In this document: positions 6,550-7,204 of the stretch, piece by piece | Layout: each line of letters begins with the position of its first letter | Numbering within the stretch: the stretch's first letter is position 1 | From: Cellvibrionales bacterium UBA2034 | GTDB taxonomy: Bacteria > Pseudomonadota > Gammaproteobacteria > Pseudomonadales > UBA7239 | NCBI GenBank assembly: GCA_002333095.1 | Contig: DDBK01000106.1 | Span: 8,848 to 16,051, forward strand | Length of the DNA: 7,204 bases | Direction: 5' to 3' | Position numbers and translations under genes: made by a program | The notes under the pieces: generated by a model | Seen by the model: only the letters and a program-made list of their open reading frames with translations | Database searches by the model: none | What the model was told of the DNA's origin: nothing

Positions 6550-7204
6550 ATGAATCTACAGGCTGCCGGCGTGATGTTGCGGCGATATTACAAGCAGATA
6601 ATCATGATCGTTGTGGATTTCGTGCTCCTCAGCGCTGCCTTGGTATTTGCTTTTTGGGCGAGGCTGGGAGAGGTGTGGTTCCCTGACCAGCCTGGCCAGA
6701 ACGTTGTCATGGCGATATGCCTGCTCCTGACACTGTTTGCTTTCGGGCGGCTGGGTTTGTACCGGTCTATTATTCGTTACATGGGCCAGCAAGCGATTTT
6801 TGCTGTGATGCAGGGTGTATTTATATCGGCAATGATCATTGCTGTTGTGTCTTATATGAGTGGCATATTTATGCCTCGCTCCGTCCCGGTTATTTATGGC
6901 TGTTTTGCCTATATTTTTATAGGCGGCTCCCGCATTCTTATTCGCGCCTACTACCAGAAGGGGCTGCAGATTCACAAGGAGCGGGTGGCCATCTACGGTG
7001 CCGGGACTTCGGGTCTGCAGGTATACAAGGCTTTATTGCACGGGAATGATTACAAACCTGTTCTGTTTGTTGATGACAACATTGCCAAACAGGGCATGAT
7101 TCTGGATAGCCTGCCTGTCTACCCGACACATAATATTTCACAGCTGCTTGAGCGGCATGGAATAACCAAGGTGCTGCTTGCCATGCCATCAGTATTGCCG
7201 CAGC
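6550..7204 (+). CDS. WbpM/CapD/FlaA1-like nucleotide-sugar dehydratase, N-terminal part (cut by window end)
   Basis: Only the first 218 residues are in the window and the frame is open to the edge. The N-terminus has about four membrane segments (near 16-37, 51-71, 83-103 and 111-132), with GRLGLYRSIIRYMG (66-79) between the second and third, typical of long WbpM-type proteins. It is followed by a cytoplasmic Rossmann domain, VAIYGAGTSGLQ (146-157) and PVLFVDDN (170-177), which is the first, non-catalytic nucleotide-binding domain. The catalytic SDR domain should follow beyond 7204. Full-length relatives have roughly 600-670 residues and act as UDP-GlcNAc 4,6-dehydratases, giving the 4-keto-6-deoxy intermediate. 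It begins 20 nt after the transferase stop, so it is in the same operon. The ribosome binding site is weak (GGG at 6538-6540). ATG 6574 is a possible later start. The dehydratase function is inferred, since the catalytic part is not visible. Confidence 0.9.
   Translation, partial: MNLQAAGVMLRRYYKQIIMIVVDFVLLSAALVFAFWARLGEVWFPDQPGQNVVMAICLLLTLFAFGRLGLYRSIIRYMGQQAIFAVMQGVFISAMIIAVVSYMSGIFMPRSVPVIYGCFAYIFIGGSRILIRAYYQKGLQIHKERVAIYGAGTSGLQVYKALLHGNDYKPVLFVDDNIAKQGMILDSLPVYPTHNISQLLERHGITKVLLAMPSVLPQ

Noticed and set aside
6556..6975. Minus-strand open frame of 139 codons opposite the WbpM-like gene, plus a plus-strand frame at 6717-7049
   Set aside because: Both are shadows of the frame from 6550, which carries the membrane segments and the GAGTSGLQ Rossmann motif.

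Overview
The window fits a Pseudomonadota chromosome, most likely a beta- or gammaproteobacterium of moderate GC. The reasons are an AroF-type class I DAHP synthase, a DUF1329 envelope protein, and an epimerase/WbpL/WbpM-type surface-polysaccharide cluster. I cannot name the genus from sequence alone.

Left part (1-2820, minus strand). A strong hairpin terminator (1-25) ends a two-gene unit read right to left. An AroF-like DAHP synthase (2820-1741) is followed 51 nt later by a CaiC-like acyl-CoA ligase (1689-43). The short AT-rich gap holds no hairpin, so co-transcription is plausible. The metabolic link between the first step of aromatic amino acid synthesis and this ligase is not obvious.

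Middle (2821-4515). A divergent intergenic region of 266 bp holds a candidate aroF promoter and, towards the right, three imperfect copies of a TTTTTGGGGT motif about 28-29 bp apart. The last copy lies over a Shine-Dalgarno-like GGAG of the next gene. That gene (3087-4460, plus) encodes an exported, cysteine-free DUF1329 protein. A perfect palindrome with an A/T-flanked stem (4484-4515) is its terminator.

Right part (4533-7204, plus). Directly after that terminator a tightly packed polysaccharide operon starts: an extended-SDR sugar-nucleotide epimerase/reductase, a WecA/WbpL-type polyprenyl-phosphate sugar-1-phosphate transferase coupled to it by a TGATG overlap, and the 5' part of a WbpM/CapD-type membrane-bound nucleotide-sugar dehydratase cut by the window end. 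By analogy with the Pseudomonas wbpV-wbpL-wbpM and Rhizobium wreQ-wreU-wreV sets, these three would make a 6-deoxy-HexNAc nucleotide sugar (UDP-QuiNAc or UDP-FucNAc type) and load it on undecaprenyl phosphate to start an O-antigen or capsule repeat.

No RNA genes, insertion sequences, CRISPR arrays or clear attachment sites were seen. No wholly new system is evident. The points most worth checking are the terminator that almost touches the ribosome binding site of the polysaccharide operon, the three-copy motif in front of the DUF1329 gene, and the sugar specificity of the trio.
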